Assembly (NCBI GenBank): GCA_019695095.1
Contig: JAIBAQ010000021.1
Location: 1-50,091, forward strand
Direction: 5' to 3'
Source of the DNA: Candidatus Hydrogenedentota bacterium
GTDB lineage: Bacteria > Hydrogenedentota > Hydrogenedentia > Hydrogenedentales > SLHB01
Length of the DNA stretch: 50,091 nt
Position numbers and translations under genes: made by a program. Shown here piece by piece: positions 42,020 through 50,091 of this stretch (the first letter of the stretch is position 1; the number at the start of each line of letters is the position of its first letter). The notes beneath the pieces were generated by a model, which made no database searches, had not been told where the DNA came from, and was given only the letters and a program-made list of their open reading frames with translations.

Positions 42020-44374
42020 CTATTCTTGCTTCTTCTGCTCTTTATCGACTGTACGGATATACGACTTGAAGTTCTCCAGATCTACTAAAAGGCGGCCATC
42101 CTGCGGGGAAGAGGCGTCTTTGGTCTTACCGTCCGCGCCGACGGTCTTTAGTTTCAGGCCGTGCTTTTCCATTTTGGCCGATTCTTTGACAAGGCGGTTG
42201 TACGCGGGAAGAACTGTGGGAGTCACGTACTTCTCGCCGGTTTCGGCGTCGGTTTTCACGGCGAACTTGCCGACCTTTCCGCCAATACACACGTTGTCGT
42301 AGACGCGATCATCCTTAAGAAACAGGAATACGTCTTCACCTTGCTTGAACTCGGGCAGTTCCTGCGATGAGCGGCCAATTGCACCAACTCTGCCCGTAGG
42401 AAGACGTAAGTGAATCGAACCGTTCTTATTGAGTTTTCCCTTGGCTGTATCCGTCACCTTTACGATTACATCCGTGTATATCTGGAGACCGTCGTCGGTT
42501 GCAAACGTATTTGTCGACTCGACCGTACCTTCAACTATGTTGTCTGAAGCCGCTACGATGTCGGAGACATCCTCGTACGGTACGAGTTGTGCGTTCGCCA
42601 AGGGTGCAAGGGCAAACAGCAACAGGGGAAGGACCGCAGCGGAACGGCGCAATCTGCGTCCTCGTGCAACCATCGATGCCAAAAGTCCCGCCATGGCAAC
42701 ACTGAGCCATTCTGCGTGTACGACTACCCACTCAAGCCCTTTCATTAGCATTCTTGTCAGGGCCAATATCGTATCGTGGCGCGTTAGGAACTGCGCCAGC
42801 GTCGGCGCAACCCGGTAGTACGCATCCATGACGGCGGCGCCAACCGCATTGGATAGCAGGACCTGGTCGCGGAATTCGCGTAGCATTTTCGGCGCTTCAA
42901 TGACGTTGATTCCCGAAACCACTACGTTGAGCGGGCAGGTCTGATTTTCGTCTCCGAACATCGGCCTTCCGGAAGCCAACAAGACATCCAACGTCTTGCC
43001 GGTCGTATTACTCACGATCTTTCGGGCATTCAAGTCATACCGAAGAGGCGTCCCCTGGTTGACATTTGTTAGGCCGAATATATTGCCGTTCTCACCTTCA
43101 CGAAAGACTTCCGCAGGAAACTGCGAATCAAAACCAAACCCTGCACCGCGATGAATCTCATCATAGACCCCGCGCTCATCACCGCCAAAGATATCCGGAA
43201 GAAACTCACTGGAAGAGATGGTGTATGTGGGCTGGAACGTGGTTTGGCTTATCGTCTCCAACTGCTTGAATAGACCCTTCAGCCTGAAGTGACCTCGGAA
43301 ATCGGTATTCACGGCGTTCTCATAGTACCCGGTGAACGTGTCAACAAACGGGACGCGTGATGTGCCCGAATTGTTGTCCGCATCGCACCACGCCCGAATC
43401 CAGGCGCCGGCAATCGGTTGCGACGGTAGATTCTGACGTGTTTGGGTCCGTACGCGCTGGTCTAAGTTGAAGAAGATATCCACGTCGGTGCGTGGATACA
43501 TGAAGGTGATTCCGGCAATATCATCGGGTGCCAAGTCTTGATGTGAATCGGTAAAAGCTCCGCTTTCTTCCTTGTAGTACATGAAATCGTTGTACATGGT
43601 TGGCGTCACACCGCGTAAACCAATCGATCCGTCAAAATTCCGCAACGCCACGACCCGGTCTTCAATATTGACGCCTGCCTGGGCAGAATCGGTTGGGTCA
43701 AAATTGTTGAGAGGACTCCATCTCAGGCCAGCCACTTCTCCGCCGGCAAAAACTCCAACTCCCTTTATGATGGGACCCAAGCTCGTTGCTTCCGTGTCTC
43801 TGGCCTTTTGAGCAACCACTGTGTCGACATCAATCATCTCGCCGGCATCATAGTTGACGGTGGAATTCCCGATGACTATGGTCGTCGCTTCAAACGTATT
43901 CGTCACCAGGGTAGCGACCATCGATCCGCCAACTATACTGCCGTTATCTTCGGCGTCTTGAGTGGATTCAAACACCACCACATTAAAGGCATCGATCTGG
44001 GTAAGGTCGGCAGTTAGCTCGACAGGATCGACAATATCCTGTCCTCGAAAGAATGCCATGTAGGCCGTTGAAACCTGCTCCCACTCTTCGAATCCGGCAA
44101 AAACTTTGTCCACTTCACTGGAACTGAAACCGTCTTCTCCGTTGCCCGTTTCGAAGTTGAGCTCGACGCCTTCGTCGTCGCCGCTCACGTCTCCGTCGCC
44201 GTTCACGTCAAGCACGTCGAGCGGCCACTTGATGAACGTTAGAGCGCCTCCATTGAGAGTGTCAAAAAAGCCGTAGGGATAGAAAGCGAATGCGTGGGAC
44301 GTCAGCATCATCGCCGCCATCACGCAAAATGCCAGGCGAAAGAATCTCTGGGGGTTGCTGCTCACTGTACGCAT
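42020..44374 (-). CDS. Exported matrixin-like pseudoprotease with internal degenerate CFI-box tail fused to a second exported domain
   Basis: 784 residues from the ATG at 44374 (AGAGGAA upstream). The signal peptide is residues 1-29. Residues ~30-280 follow the matrixin pattern: FAGFEEWEQVSTAYMAFF, AFNVVVF, GEMIDVDTVV and LAPDDIAGITFMYP. The usual HExxHxxGxxH is replaced by FAGGEVAGLRW (209-219), although TMY with M260 is kept. A CFI-box-CTERM-like block starts at C480 and continues REFRDQVLL, AVMDAYYRVAP, a membrane helix and RGRRLRR. In frame, M568 then begins a second signal-like segment (VLPLLLFALAPLANAQ) and a ~190-residue domain (VEGTVESTNTF, GEDVFLFLKDD). It lies between the large CFI-box gene and gspC. 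Confidence 0.8.
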   Translation of the reverse strand: MRTVSSNPQRFFRLAFCVMAAMMLTSHAFAFYPYGFFDTLNGGALTFIKWPLDVLDVNGDGDVSGDDEGVELNFETGNGEDGFSSSEVDKVFAGFEEWEQVSTAYMAFFRGQDIVDPVELTADLTQIDAFNVVVFESTQDAEDNGSIVGGSMVATLVTNTFEATTIVIGNSTVNYDAGEMIDVDTVVAQKARDTEATSLGPIIKGVGVFAGGEVAGLRWSPLNNFDPTDSAQAGVNIEDRVVALRNFDGSIGLRGVTPTMYNDFMYYKEESGAFTDSHQDLAPDDIAGITFMYPRTDVDIFFNLDQRVRTQTRQNLPSQPIAGAWIRAWCDADNNSGTSRVPFVDTFTGYYENAVNTDFRGHFRLKGLFKQLETISQTTFQPTYTISSSEFLPDIFGGDERGVYDEIHRGAGFGFDSQFPAEVFREGENGNIFGLTNVNQGTPLRYDLNARKIVSNTTGKTLDVLLASGRPMFGDENQTCPLNVVVSGINVIEAPKMLREFRDQVLLSNAVGAAVMDAYYRVAPTLAQFLTRHDTILALTRMLMKGLEWVVVHAEWLSVAMAGLLASMVARGRRLRRSAAVLPLLLFALAPLANAQLVPYEDVSDIVAASDNIVEGTVESTNTFATDDGLQIYTDVIVKVTDTAKGKLNKNGSIHLRLPTGRVGAIGRSSQELPEFKQGEDVFLFLKDDRVYDNVCIGGKVGKFAVKTDAETGEKYVTPTVLPAYNRLVKESAKMEKHGLKLKTVGADGKTKDASSPQDGRLLVDLENFKSYIRTVDKEQKKQE

Positions 44375-44446
44375 TTCCTCTCTCTCGCTTTTGGTCCAGG
44401 CCGCACGCATGCCGTAACTGAATCGTCCCATCATGACAAGGATGGG

Positions 44447-47400
44447 TCAGGAGGCGCAAGCCGCCCGGCGCAACTTGCGCCGAACGGCTCGGCCAATTAC
44501 AAACCCAAGGGTCAACATCAATAGCAGCGAAGGCATCTCAATCGCCCACGCAACGGGAGTCAGAACCAGACGGACTAACCAGGCCAAGAATGGCGACTGC
44601 GCGACCGTGTCGGCGATAGCCGGGCTGGCCGTGTAGTACGCGTCAACCAAGGCCGTGCCGGCAGACGATTTCAGCAACACGGCGTCGCGGAACCACCGGA
44701 ACGCGTCCAGATGTTCGCTGAACGGCGTACCGAAGGCAGCCGTGGCGATAAAGCAACCGCCGCCCGGCAAACCACCACCGCCCTGGAATCCACCACCGCC
44801 GCCGCCCGGAGAATTCACGTACGTGAATCCGTCGGTCAGCGTGGTCGACAGCAGCGTAGGCTGGTTTTGAACCGTTATGTCGAGTGCTCCCGTCGTCGGG
44901 AGGCCGCCCACCGGGAATCCCACGATAATCTGATTGGCCGTATACGACTGAACCGGCATCAGCGTACTGCCGAAGTACACCTTGGGATCGATAAATCCGC
45001 TTCCCGTGATGGTCACTGGGAACACGGAACTGGTACCCGAAGACGGATTGACTCCGGTGATGGACGGCGCTGTACCTCCCGAACCTCCGATGGTAAACGC
45101 GGCGTACAAACCGAACTTGCTGTTTGACGTGTTCGTAACGCGCAACGTAGCCACTGAATTGTCGTCCGGATCCATGGTCGTGCCACCCGGAATCGTCGCC
45201 GTGATGGACGTGCTACTGGAAGTAATAATCGTCAAGTTCACGCCGTCGATGGCCGCCGTCGGCGCAGTACCAAAGTTCTGGCCGGTGATTTGGATGTTCA
45301 ACCCGCCCGCGGAAATCGTCTTGGGAAGCTGGTTCGGCACGACCGCGGTGATAATGACGTCGTTAACCTGCCCTTGTTGCGTTGCGGCGGTCACGGTCCG
45401 TGTCTGCTCGGACTTGTTCACCGTTGAACGCACCCAATTAAACCCGCTGTTGTCCACTTCGGGATATTGCTTGTAGTACTGCTCGTCCTCGAAGAACGTG
45501 ATCAGGCCGACGGCCCGCGCTCCCCACGGGAATTCGCTGAACACATCGAACTCGCCGACACGCGTAGCCGGAGGCGGCGGGAACGTATCGGGATCGGGTT
45601 CGGTGGGCGTGTTGGGACCCCACGAGACGATACCCACACTGAAGTCGTCGCCCGCTTCAAGCCCGTCGGAGGTGCGTATCACGACGAAGAAATCGTCGCC
45701 GGTGGCGGGGTCGTTTGTGCCGGAACCGAAACTGTCGGGCACCCATTGGCGATGCCGCGTCTGCGACACGCGCGGCATGGGCACGTTGTCCGTTCCCGGC
45801 GTCGAGAACACGAACATGACTTGCGTGCTGGGTTCACCCGCTTGACCGATCAAGAATGGCTCATAATCGACCTCAACGGGAATGTCGGCGCTGTCAAACA
45901 CGCCGTTCACGCCGTCGTAGTCGTTGTCGCGGTAAATCGCTACGCCGCTCTTCTTCGGATCTTTATTGAACGGAAGCAAGTCGTCCAGGATATTAAACTT
46001 TCCGTCGTTGCCTACGTCGTAGAATTCGACAATCAACTGCTCAAGGAACGTTGGATCTCTTACGATGCGGTACGGGCCGTTCTGGGGCGTGCCGCTTTCC
46101 AACGTCAGCGTGTTGGAGGTGTTTCCGGTAATCAAGAACTGCTCGAACTTGCGGTCTATCAGGAAGTACCCGGTAAAGGCGCCGGAACTCCACGCGGCGC
46201 CAGGCACAGAAAATGTCCCCAATGCCCCGTTGCCCAAGGCTCCTTGCGCCGCGGTTCCGACAGCATCGCCTCGGTTCGTGCTGATGCTGACACCGAGGAC
46301 GGCCGTATCGGCGCTGTTCTTGACGATAGTCTGGCCCGTGCCCGTGAGACCTGTGATCTTCACGCCCACATTCGCTTCGAGCATGTCGAAACCGAAGGGG
46401 TCGGGGCCCCAATACTTCGCCACGGGACCTTCTTCCGGCTGGGCCTTCTCGTAGATGGCTGTGCTGATGGGCATCTGAGGTGTCAGTTGCAGCCCTGCCA
46501 GCTTATCGGATGCCGTGGTGCGCGTAGGCAGTGTCGACGGCACAAGAATCCGGAACTGCTCGAAGCGCTTGATGGTTTCCGACGTACGGACAATAACGAA
46601 AAGGTCGTCGCCGCCGTTGCCCGAGGGACCGATGGCTTTCGTCGTCACCGTATTCGGGTCGGACCCATCCTCCTTAAGTTGGTACATCTGAGGCTTCTTG
46701 CTCCAGAACCCATCGCCGGCAGGCGTCGGATTAACGGCGGATACCAGGGACCCGTCTCCGCTGGCGCTCGGGCGAAGCAGACTGTCTTCGCTCTGAGTGG
46801 CTGACTTATCGGCCTTCACGGCTGTCTCTGAAGAGAGAGACTTGGTCGCCGTGCCCACGTTACCACCTTCGGCGTCGATTACTGGCAATTGCCAAGGCGA
46901 TGTTGGCCGCAGCCGCAACACCCAGGCATTGTCTGCCGAGGTTACGACGCCATCGCCGTTCAGGTCGTCTGCAACTCCGTCGCCGTCCAAGTCGATCGGT
47001 TCGGCGGCGGTCTTCCATGCCAGCCCGGTCAAGGGGACCACGGAATCCACCGTCAACTCATCAACAGGTGCGGCTTGGATGCCGAATACGCCGTCGCCAT
47101 TCGTGTCTTCCACAAGGGCCACGCCAGAGCTTGTGCTAATGCCCAGAGGATCGAGCGTCTGTAGATCCGAAGGCGTGAAGTTGGGGCCCCAGAAGGCTAC
47201 GGTCAACTGCTGCATCTTGATCCGCGCGAACTGGTTGACGACCGAATCGTCGGCGCCGCACAGATTTACGCCAAGCATAGCCACGGGCCGGCTCAGTATT
47301 TCAACGTGCTGTTTTAGGTAGCGAGCCCTTCTGTTGTTCAGGCTCCAATTGAACTCTTCCGGATACTCATCCGGCAGCAAGCTCGCAGGCCAGGTGACGT

Positions 47401-50056
47401 ACCGCGGCAGCGTGGGCAGCGCGGGCGGCGTCGTGAAGAACGACGAGCGCGGTCCGTAGGGAGGCAGATCCCAGTCGCTGCTGAAGAAAGGCACTGTTTC
47501 ATACGGATACTGGAACGAATCGAGCTGCTGATCGTCCACCAACGTACCGTTGACAGTCTTGTAATAACGTGTACGATAAACACCGATGGTGTGATAGTCG
47601 AGGAAGCGCGCGCTCGATAATCCAAAAGGATCGAGCCACGTGTCAAAATTCGTAAGAACGGGATCCACGTTTCCGAAGATATCGCGCGGGGAACCGAGCC
47701 CCAGCATGCGGAAGCCCCCACCAGTCGCCAGTTCCGAATCTGACTCGCCGTACGCCAACTGCGTCACGCGCGCATACAAATTGTTCGTCTCGTAGTTGAG
47801 AACCAGGTCATGGAACTCAGCGCCCGAGCGGACAGGCTTCGTGTTGCGCGACTGCTGAGTGCGTTCCGGCCAGAACGGTTCCGCCGACAACCAACGCGCG
47901 TCGTCCTGCCAGCTCGCGCCAAATAGGACTCCCTCACCGATCAGTGAATCCTCGGGAACCATGGGGGTCGCATAGATACCGCCGTCCTCGTGACCCGCGA
48001 GCCCGTTGGAATCCTGATAGTTCGGGTTGAAGCGGCGAGGTTCGATAAACGCGCGGAAATCCGCGCCCATGGTCAATCCAATGCCATCGCCGGGGTTGCC
48101 GGAAATGTCGGCATAGCCGCTGTCGGGTCTCGCCACAACGAAGTAGTCGCTTTGGAACGAGCTCGTATCGGAGAACTGGCCAATCTCATGCTTGCTTTCG
48201 GAAGTAGGCTCAAGATAACCCGTTGGGAGTTCCTCGGGCGCGCGTCTTCTGTCGCCCCAAAGGCGCAGCCTAATCTTCCACCACGGGTCTCCTCCACCCG
48301 GCGGATTCGGAATGTACTCCCATTGAGGCAAGCCAGGGTTCACTTCGTCGGGATCCTCAAATACCCTGTTGCCCTCGGTGTACATGGGATGGTCGGTGAA
48401 AGTCACACCGGGGAACGAAGGTGTTGGCACATCGAACTTTCCGTTGCCGTTCGTATCGTGATAGACGCTCAGCCCGTTGAAGGCATAGTCCAGCCCGAAC
48501 GCGCTGTGCGCACTATTAACGCCCGTGTCTGTAAAACCCTCTAGCCCCTGTGTCGGATTGAATCCTCCGTTTCCGGGAGGGCCATTGGGATCGGCACCGA
48601 TATCCGTAAGAACTACGTTCACCTCGGTCATGGCGCCCACCCCGCGAACCGTAGACGGTCCGTGAATGTTGATCCCGATCAAAGGAATGAATTGTTCCGT
48701 GGGTATGAGCCTGCGCAGGTCCAGGCATTCACCGGCCACAAAATCGAACGCGCTGCCACTTACGTCGAAACGCGGACGGCGGTATTCGCCGATGGGCGTG
48801 TAGACATGGTTGACCCAGTTCCACATATTCGAGTCGTCCATGGTCACGTCGCTGAAGTAGCCGCCCGTGATGTCCCAAACACCAAACGATGATGCGTAGG
48901 AAGCGCATATCAGTTCACTGAAGTACCCACCGTCGCCTGCAGGGTCGTAATTGTCGAGGGGGCCTCCGTCATCTTTTAGCGGAAATTGCCATGTGTCCCG
49001 TACCACGGCAGTGACACCGTAGACGCGGCAACTCAATGTCAGGGCATGCCGCCATCTGGCCGCTGTGCGGACTAGCAATATGTACGCTTCCCCACCGGGT
49101 CGATACAAACCATCTTCAGGCGCCGTCCCACCAGTATACTGATGCGTGGACATCCAGAAGTCGGGGACCGCGCCGGGCGGCGTTCCAAAAAGATTCCATT
49201 CATATCGGAAGATATGGTTCGTGTAATCCGAAGTCACGGTAATGTTCGCGGGCTTGCCGTCCAGGGGCGTCCCGTCTGGCGCGAAGTAATGCAGCGTGTC
49301 CGTGTCATCATCGGTGTAACGGCCCCACAGATCTTCGGGGTCGTCGTGAGTCCCCTCTCGCACCCACTTGAACTCAAGCAGGTCTGAGAGCGCTAATTGG
49401 CCCTCAAACGCGTCGTACGGCCGCCCGCCCGGCGGTTCCGTCTGGTCCTCGCGAATTTCCCATGCAAGGCTACGCATCAGACGAAATCCGATGTTCTCGT
49501 CCTCGTTGGACGACTTCATCGCGACACGAAACAGCGGTACCCAATCGTTCAGCGGCAACAGGCACGCTGTGTCCGGAATCATATCGGTAACGGTGATGTC
49601 CACCGAAGGCTGTTCCGTGATCTTCACGTACGCCTCTTTGGTAATCGATTCGATACTGCTATCGGTATAGACAATGGACATTGTGACTTTGTAGTCGCCA
49701 GGCTTCAGAAAATAGACTTCTGCCCAAGTCGTACCGAGCGTAGGGTTGGTCGCCGCGGCTGCGTCAGTACCGAAATCCCAGAAGACTTGACTTATCGTTT
49801 TGCCCGGACTTGGAATCGGCTCGAAGAATAGCCATCTCGGCGCTTGAGCCGTTACATATGGATTGCCCGATTCGTCTGACAGCACGGGCAGTTGAAAGTA
49901 CTGTCCCGAATCGGGCGGGAATTCCTTGAATACCTTAAAAGATGCTTGCGCATATGCGGCGCTAGAACCCACAAACGTCAACGCACACACCGCGCTCATC
50001 GCGACAAGAAGGGACCGCACCGCGCGAACCGATCGGTTGCTTGTATTAACGCGCAT
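44447..50056 (-). CDS. Giant exported protein with IPT/TIG domains and C-terminal CFI-box-CTERM tail
   Basis: 1869 residues from the ATG at 50056 (an adjacent GTG at 50059 is closer to GGAGG). The signal peptide ends near SSAAYA. A PKD-like domain is at ~60-130 (QVFWDFGTDAA, FLKPGDYKVTMSI). A long unassigned region contains dockerin/EF-like turns (DTNGDGVFG, DLDGDGVADDLNGDG) and a thrice-repeated FVVxRTS-G..GDDF module near residues 635, 1150 and 1455. Two IPT/TIG domains lie at ~1545-1740. After a Gly-rich spacer, CFIATAAFG (C1768) opens the CFI-box-CTERM tail: FRDAVLL, VDAYYTASPAIAD, a membrane helix and a basic end RRKLRRAACAS. It is likely a surface-anchored or processed secretion substrate. 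Confidence 0.88.
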   Translation of the reverse strand: MRVNTSNRSVRAVRSLLVAMSAVCALTFVGSSAAYAQASFKVFKEFPPDSGQYFQLPVLSDESGNPYVTAQAPRWLFFEPIPSPGKTISQVFWDFGTDAAAATNPTLGTTWAEVYFLKPGDYKVTMSIVYTDSSIESITKEAYVKITEQPSVDITVTDMIPDTACLLPLNDWVPLFRVAMKSSNEDENIGFRLMRSLAWEIREDQTEPPGGRPYDAFEGQLALSDLLEFKWVREGTHDDPEDLWGRYTDDDTDTLHYFAPDGTPLDGKPANITVTSDYTNHIFRYEWNLFGTPPGAVPDFWMSTHQYTGGTAPEDGLYRPGGEAYILLVRTAARWRHALTLSCRVYGVTAVVRDTWQFPLKDDGGPLDNYDPAGDGGYFSELICASYASSFGVWDITGGYFSDVTMDDSNMWNWVNHVYTPIGEYRRPRFDVSGSAFDFVAGECLDLRRLIPTEQFIPLIGINIHGPSTVRGVGAMTEVNVVLTDIGADPNGPPGNGGFNPTQGLEGFTDTGVNSAHSAFGLDYAFNGLSVYHDTNGNGKFDVPTPSFPGVTFTDHPMYTEGNRVFEDPDEVNPGLPQWEYIPNPPGGGDPWWKIRLRLWGDRRRAPEELPTGYLEPTSESKHEIGQFSDTSSFQSDYFVVARPDSGYADISGNPGDGIGLTMGADFRAFIEPRRFNPNYQDSNGLAGHEDGGIYATPMVPEDSLIGEGVLFGASWQDDARWLSAEPFWPERTQQSRNTKPVRSGAEFHDLVLNYETNNLYARVTQLAYGESDSELATGGGFRMLGLGSPRDIFGNVDPVLTNFDTWLDPFGLSSARFLDYHTIGVYRTRYYKTVNGTLVDDQQLDSFQYPYETVPFFSSDWDLPPYGPRSSFFTTPPALPTLPRYVTWPASLLPDEYPEEFNWSLNNRRARYLKQHVEILSRPVAMLGVNLCGADDSVVNQFARIKMQQLTVAFWGPNFTPSDLQTLDPLGISTSSGVALVEDTNGDGVFGIQAAPVDELTVDSVVPLTGLAWKTAAEPIDLDGDGVADDLNGDGVVTSADNAWVLRLRPTSPWQLPVIDAEGGNVGTATKSLSSETAVKADKSATQSEDSLLRPSASGDGSLVSAVNPTPAGDGFWSKKPQMYQLKEDGSDPNTVTTKAIGPSGNGGDDLFVIVRTSETIKRFEQFRILVPSTLPTRTTASDKLAGLQLTPQMPISTAIYEKAQPEEGPVAKYWGPDPFGFDMLEANVGVKITGLTGTGQTIVKNSADTAVLGVSISTNRGDAVGTAAQGALGNGALGTFSVPGAAWSSGAFTGYFLIDRKFEQFLITGNTSNTLTLESGTPQNGPYRIVRDPTFLEQLIVEFYDVGNDGKFNILDDLLPFNKDPKKSGVAIYRDNDYDGVNGVFDSADIPVEVDYEPFLIGQAGEPSTQVMFVFSTPGTDNVPMPRVSQTRHRQWVPDSFGSGTNDPATGDDFFVVIRTSDGLEAGDDFSVGIVSWGPNTPTEPDPDTFPPPPATRVGEFDVFSEFPWGARAVGLITFFEDEQYYKQYPEVDNSGFNWVRSTVNKSEQTRTVTAATQQGQVNDVIITAVVPNQLPKTISAGGLNIQITGQNFGTAPTAAIDGVNLTIITSSSTSITATIPGGTTMDPDDNSVATLRVTNTSNSKFGLYAAFTIGGSGGTAPSITGVNPSSGTSSVFPVTITGSGFIDPKVYFGSTLMPVQSYTANQIIVGFPVGGLPTTGALDITVQNQPTLLSTTLTDGFTYVNSPGGGGGGFQGGGGLPGGGCFIATAAFGTPFSEHLDAFRWFRDAVLLKSSAGTALVDAYYTASPAIADTVAQSPFLAWLVRLVLTPVAWAIEMPSLLLMLTLGFVIGRAVRRKLRRAACAS

Positions 50057-50091
50057 CACGTCTTAGACCTCCTGATACGAACAGAAAAACC

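Noticed and set aside
45467-46804. 445-codon plus-strand ORF inside the giant protein gene
   Set aside because: Antisense of a continuous 1869-residue frame with clear domains; no motif of its own.

Overview
The window is a moderately GC-rich bacterial chromosome segment from a Gram-negative (diderm) organism. It carries a complete type II secretion operon with an outer-membrane secretin, an RND/TolC efflux set and a GT9 heptosyltransferase-like enzyme. Several traits resemble Candidatus Hydrogenedentota or other planctomycete-like environmental phyla: a BlaI/M56 pair whose sensor carries a long chain of carboxypeptidase-regulatory-like domains, very large secreted proteins with IPT/TIG and CFI-box-CTERM regions, and a secretin with a proline-rich linker. 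That placement is inference from gene style; no 16S or marker gene is present.

Layout. 1-580: 5' part of a secreted glycoside hydrolase (minus). 773-4607: operator, BlaI-type repressor and giant M56 sensor (plus). 4648-8018 (minus): small membrane protein, galactitol-1-phosphate dehydrogenase-like MDR enzyme, hicBA toxin-antitoxin, and an exported metallo-beta-lactamase-fold protein. 8094-14685 (minus): efflux operon (methyltransferase, TolC-like, RND pump, adaptor). 14989-17846: an outer-membrane barrel-like protein (plus) converging on an OmpR-type regulator/histidine kinase pair (minus). 18088-18821: two of three copies of a dispersed palindromic repeat. 18910-25608: housekeeping genes (HAD phosphatase, NUDIX, zinc-ribbon membrane protein, UbiB-type kinase, Asd, two thioredoxins). 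26069-26160: tRNA-Ser(GGA), then a GT9 glycosyltransferase and an M20 dipeptidase.

28691-41207 is one minus-strand type II secretion operon in the order gspC-D-E-F-G-H-I-J-K-L-M, mostly joined by stop/start overlaps; gspN and the prepilin peptidase gspO are not in the window. gspH has no ordinary in-frame start codon, and a single extra base just after an ATG looks responsible. Immediately upstream lie two large exported proteins (42020-44374 and 44447-50056). The larger ends in a typical CFI-box-CTERM tail. The other carries a degenerate copy of the same tail in its middle, fused in frame to a second signal-peptide-like segment and an extra domain, and its N-terminal part looks like a matrixin metalloprotease that has lost its zinc ligands.

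The most interesting parts are (i) the pairing of a type II secretion operon with two CFI-box proteins, one apparently a two-gene fusion with a dead protease domain, (ii) the gspH start anomaly, and (iii) the approximately 190-bp multi-hairpin repeat, two copies of which supply the stop codon of the adjacent gene.
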